Shown in pieces: positions 61,940-64,000 of a stretch of DNA of 64,000 nt. Origin of the DNA: Diphasiastrum complanatum (Eukaryota > Streptophyta > Lycopodiopsida > Lycopodiales > Lycopodiaceae). The DNA lies in contig CM055101.1 of the NCBI GenBank assembly GCA_029204225.1, positions 40,155,961 through 40,219,960 of the forward strand, in the 5' to 3' direction. Each line of letters starts with the position of its first letter. Position 1 is the first letter of the stretch. The translations under genes were made by a program, and so were the position numbers. Below the pieces are notes generated by a model. That model was not told where the DNA came from. It was given only the letters and a program-made list of their open reading frames with translations, and did no database searches.

Positions 61940-62210
61940 ACCTTACCTTCTAAAAAAGTTTGAGAATAGGTCGAGGGCGTTTTACCCCCGATGCCTGTAA
62001 TTATTTGCTTTACGTGATAAAACTCGATGACCTCCAGCTATCCTGAGGGAAACTTTGGAGGGAACAAGCTACCAGATGGTTCGATTAGTCTTTGGCCCCC
62101 ATACCCAAATCTAATGATGAACGAGTTGCACGTCAGTATCGCTATGAGCCTCCACCAGAGTTTTCTTTGGCTTCGCCCTGCTTATCCATAGTTCACTATA
62201 TTTGTCATTG
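61940..62210 (-). pseudogene. Degenerate 26S rRNA gene fragment
   Basis: On the + strand the reverse complement of plant 26S rRNA is recognisable: TTTGAGAATAGGTCGAGGGC, then CTCCAGCTATCCTGAGGGAA, AGATGGTTCGATTAGTCTTT, TTGCACGTCAGTATCGCT, GAGCCTCCACCAGAGTTT and CTTTGGCTTCGCCCTGCTTA. Scattered substitutions and small indels, and only about 270 bases of a roughly 3.4 kb gene, show it is a dead fragment. This is homology recalled from knowledge of conserved rRNA. Confidence 0.85.
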
Positions 62211-64000
62211 TAGTCTCGAGAATGGTTATGTTTGCTTCAAGTAATGAAATAAATCTCCTTAGTTCGTGAGCTACTTTGAATTAGTCATTAATAAGAACTT
62301 GCTTGAAACTTTTCCTTGGAAAAAACTCTATGATTGTCCCTATCCAAGGTGTCATGTATGTCGGTCCTTCATTATTTGGAAGCCTTGCCATCCATATGGA
62401 TTGTTACCAATTCATTGTTCTATGTCCAATCTTCTATATTTGATATTGGTCTAGCTACAATTCTCAATGTCCTATGTGTGGCAAGCCAAATAAATCAATG
62501 CTTACTGAATACTCAATCATTGTGTTTTCAAGAAGCGAAAGTCTGATCTTTTATTACTTTTAGGATTTCAACTCTTCTTCTTTATACAACCAATAAAACT
62601 ATAAGTATGAATGCACTGTGATTGTCTCAACTTAGCTCATTAATGGAAAAGGGGCACAAATTGCAAATTTACAGTGAAAAATTCAGTAAGGACATCTCTC
62701 AAGATCAGTAAGTTGTGCCGAGAAACCCAATCAACCTAAAGAAGAAGAAGAAGACATATCTTGCAAATAGTAGGCAAAAGAGATGAAGCTCTAAGGATGA
62801 ATTAACAACTAATATTTACTGAATGCAAATCACAGTTTGAGATTCAAGAAAATAAATGAATGATTTTCTATAAGAAATCATAAAGACTAAAACATTAGAT
62901 ATGAGGAAGATGATTGGGTAAGTTAAGAATGTCTAGTTCTTACCATTTAGGCTACCAATACAGAAATTTGGGCTATAATTCTCAATGTCCTACATGTGGC
63001 AAGCTAATTAGATCATTGCTTACTAAATACTCTAATTTCTTACCAGTATTAGGATTTTCAACTCTTCTTCTTCTTACAACCAATAAAAGCACTTAATTGA
63101 ATGCTATGACAATTCAAAAAGTCCATCAAGTGAGCACGGGGATGGATTAGGGCTACTTACCACTTTTCTCTTAAGAAACGTATGATCGAATGCTGAAATA
63201 TTTTGTTTTGGATAGTTTCATGGTTTGAGACTATCCTCCCCCTATACACATATGCAACAGGTAATTAAAGACAGAAAGCATACCAAAATGAAACTGATAA
63301 CCATCTTCAACTACAAAAAAAACTTGAGATTACTATCTAGAACTGAATCTAGACATCCAAACTTCTGTTGAATATAAACTAGTTGTCATTCTCGGGACTG
63401 TGAGGATCTGCTATCCAATTAAGCTCTCTGGGATACAATCACTAATGAACCAGGTCTATTCCTCGACTAATATTATGAGCTTGTTTAAACTGAGTTTAGT
63501 ATGGCCATGACATATGAAGATATCAAGGGGGACTTCATTTGATTGACCTTGCTCTTTACCGCGATTCTTTGTCATAATTGAGTATGTTCTTCACCTCTAG
63601 AGAAGTCATAGGAACTTGACGTGTTGGACTTTCATTAAAGGAGTTCTGAACTCTAAAATGACCCTTTGCAAAGATGCTTTTTTATTTTTTTATCTTAATT
63701 TCGTCCGACATGTGGCCTAATCAAAATGCATATATTTGAAATCTATGTAATGTAGCTGAAAATAAATAAGTTATAGAAATAAACTTTTAAAAATTTTAAG
63801 ATTGTCGCGGGGCAGCATGGGAGAATGCTATTGGTAGACAATGTATGTCCTGACCATGTGAATCTGCCCGACGACATTGTCTCTAGTTAAAATATTTAAC
63901 CACATTAATAAATATGTTGGTAAACTTCAAACTACATAGGTACAGGTCACAGTTCGACAGTAAGCATAGTTACCACATGTAGTTATTGTGGTCCAATCCC
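62211..64000. other. AT-rich tail of the window with a direct repeat, no gene recognised
   Basis: A block of about 130-150 bases (ATTCTCAATGTCCTA-ATGTGGCAAGC ... GATTT-CAACTCTTCTTCTT) occurs at about 62459-62610 and 62979-63095 in the same orientation. Short open frames over these blocks carry no motif. Nothing else can be supported. Confidence 0.5.

Overview
This is a window of plant nuclear DNA, most likely from a gymnosperm (inference from architecture; no species marker was identified). Its backbone is one conserved host gene on the + strand. Nine coding exons can be read in a continuous frame from position 1 to a stop at 60249-60251. They encode the last 248 residues of a plastid SDR39U1/YfcH-type epimerase-family protein, the homologue of Arabidopsis GC1 (GIANT CHLOROPLAST 1, also called SulA), a chloroplast-division factor. 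Only 747 bases of the 60,251 bp gene span are coding. Four introns are enormous (13.1, 20.2, 10.5 and 15.1 kb) and four are ordinary (81-211 bp). The 15.1 kb intron uses a GC-AG splice pair, and a 45 bp micro-exon sits between two giant introns.

The giant introns are mosaics of decayed, nested transposable elements. Intron 1 (82-13200) holds a minus-strand Ty3/gypsy RT-RNaseH-integrase relic interrupted by a 604 bp hAT-type MITE with a perfect 8 bp target duplication. It also holds a gypsy element reduced to gag-protease-integrase, a degenerate hAT transposase with a long acidic tail, and another gypsy gag-protease relic. Intron 2 (13246-33415) holds at least eight gypsy pieces. The best preserved is a chromodomain element at 22269-26069 with both LTRs, a PBS, a PPT and a 5 bp target duplication, whose gag is fused in frame to integrase. 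A reverse-oriented end of the same family lies at 31617-32150. Intron 3 (33495-43983) holds a gag relic, a gypsy element with gag and protease traces only, and a large LTR element with no recognisable coding capacity. Intron 5 (44230-59356) holds a gypsy RT/RNaseH relic, a 5' LTR plus most of a Ty1/copia element, and gypsy gag and protease/RT pieces in opposite orientations.

Downstream of the gene (60252-64000) there is a tandem duplication, a roughly 270 bp degenerate 26S rRNA fragment on the minus strand, and AT-rich sequence with no recognised gene. No tRNA, CRISPR array or bacterial-type operon was seen. The recurring theme is internally deleted gypsy elements that keep gag or protease joined to later domains. 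All of them carry stops, frameshifts or catalytic-site changes, so none looks autonomous as it stands.
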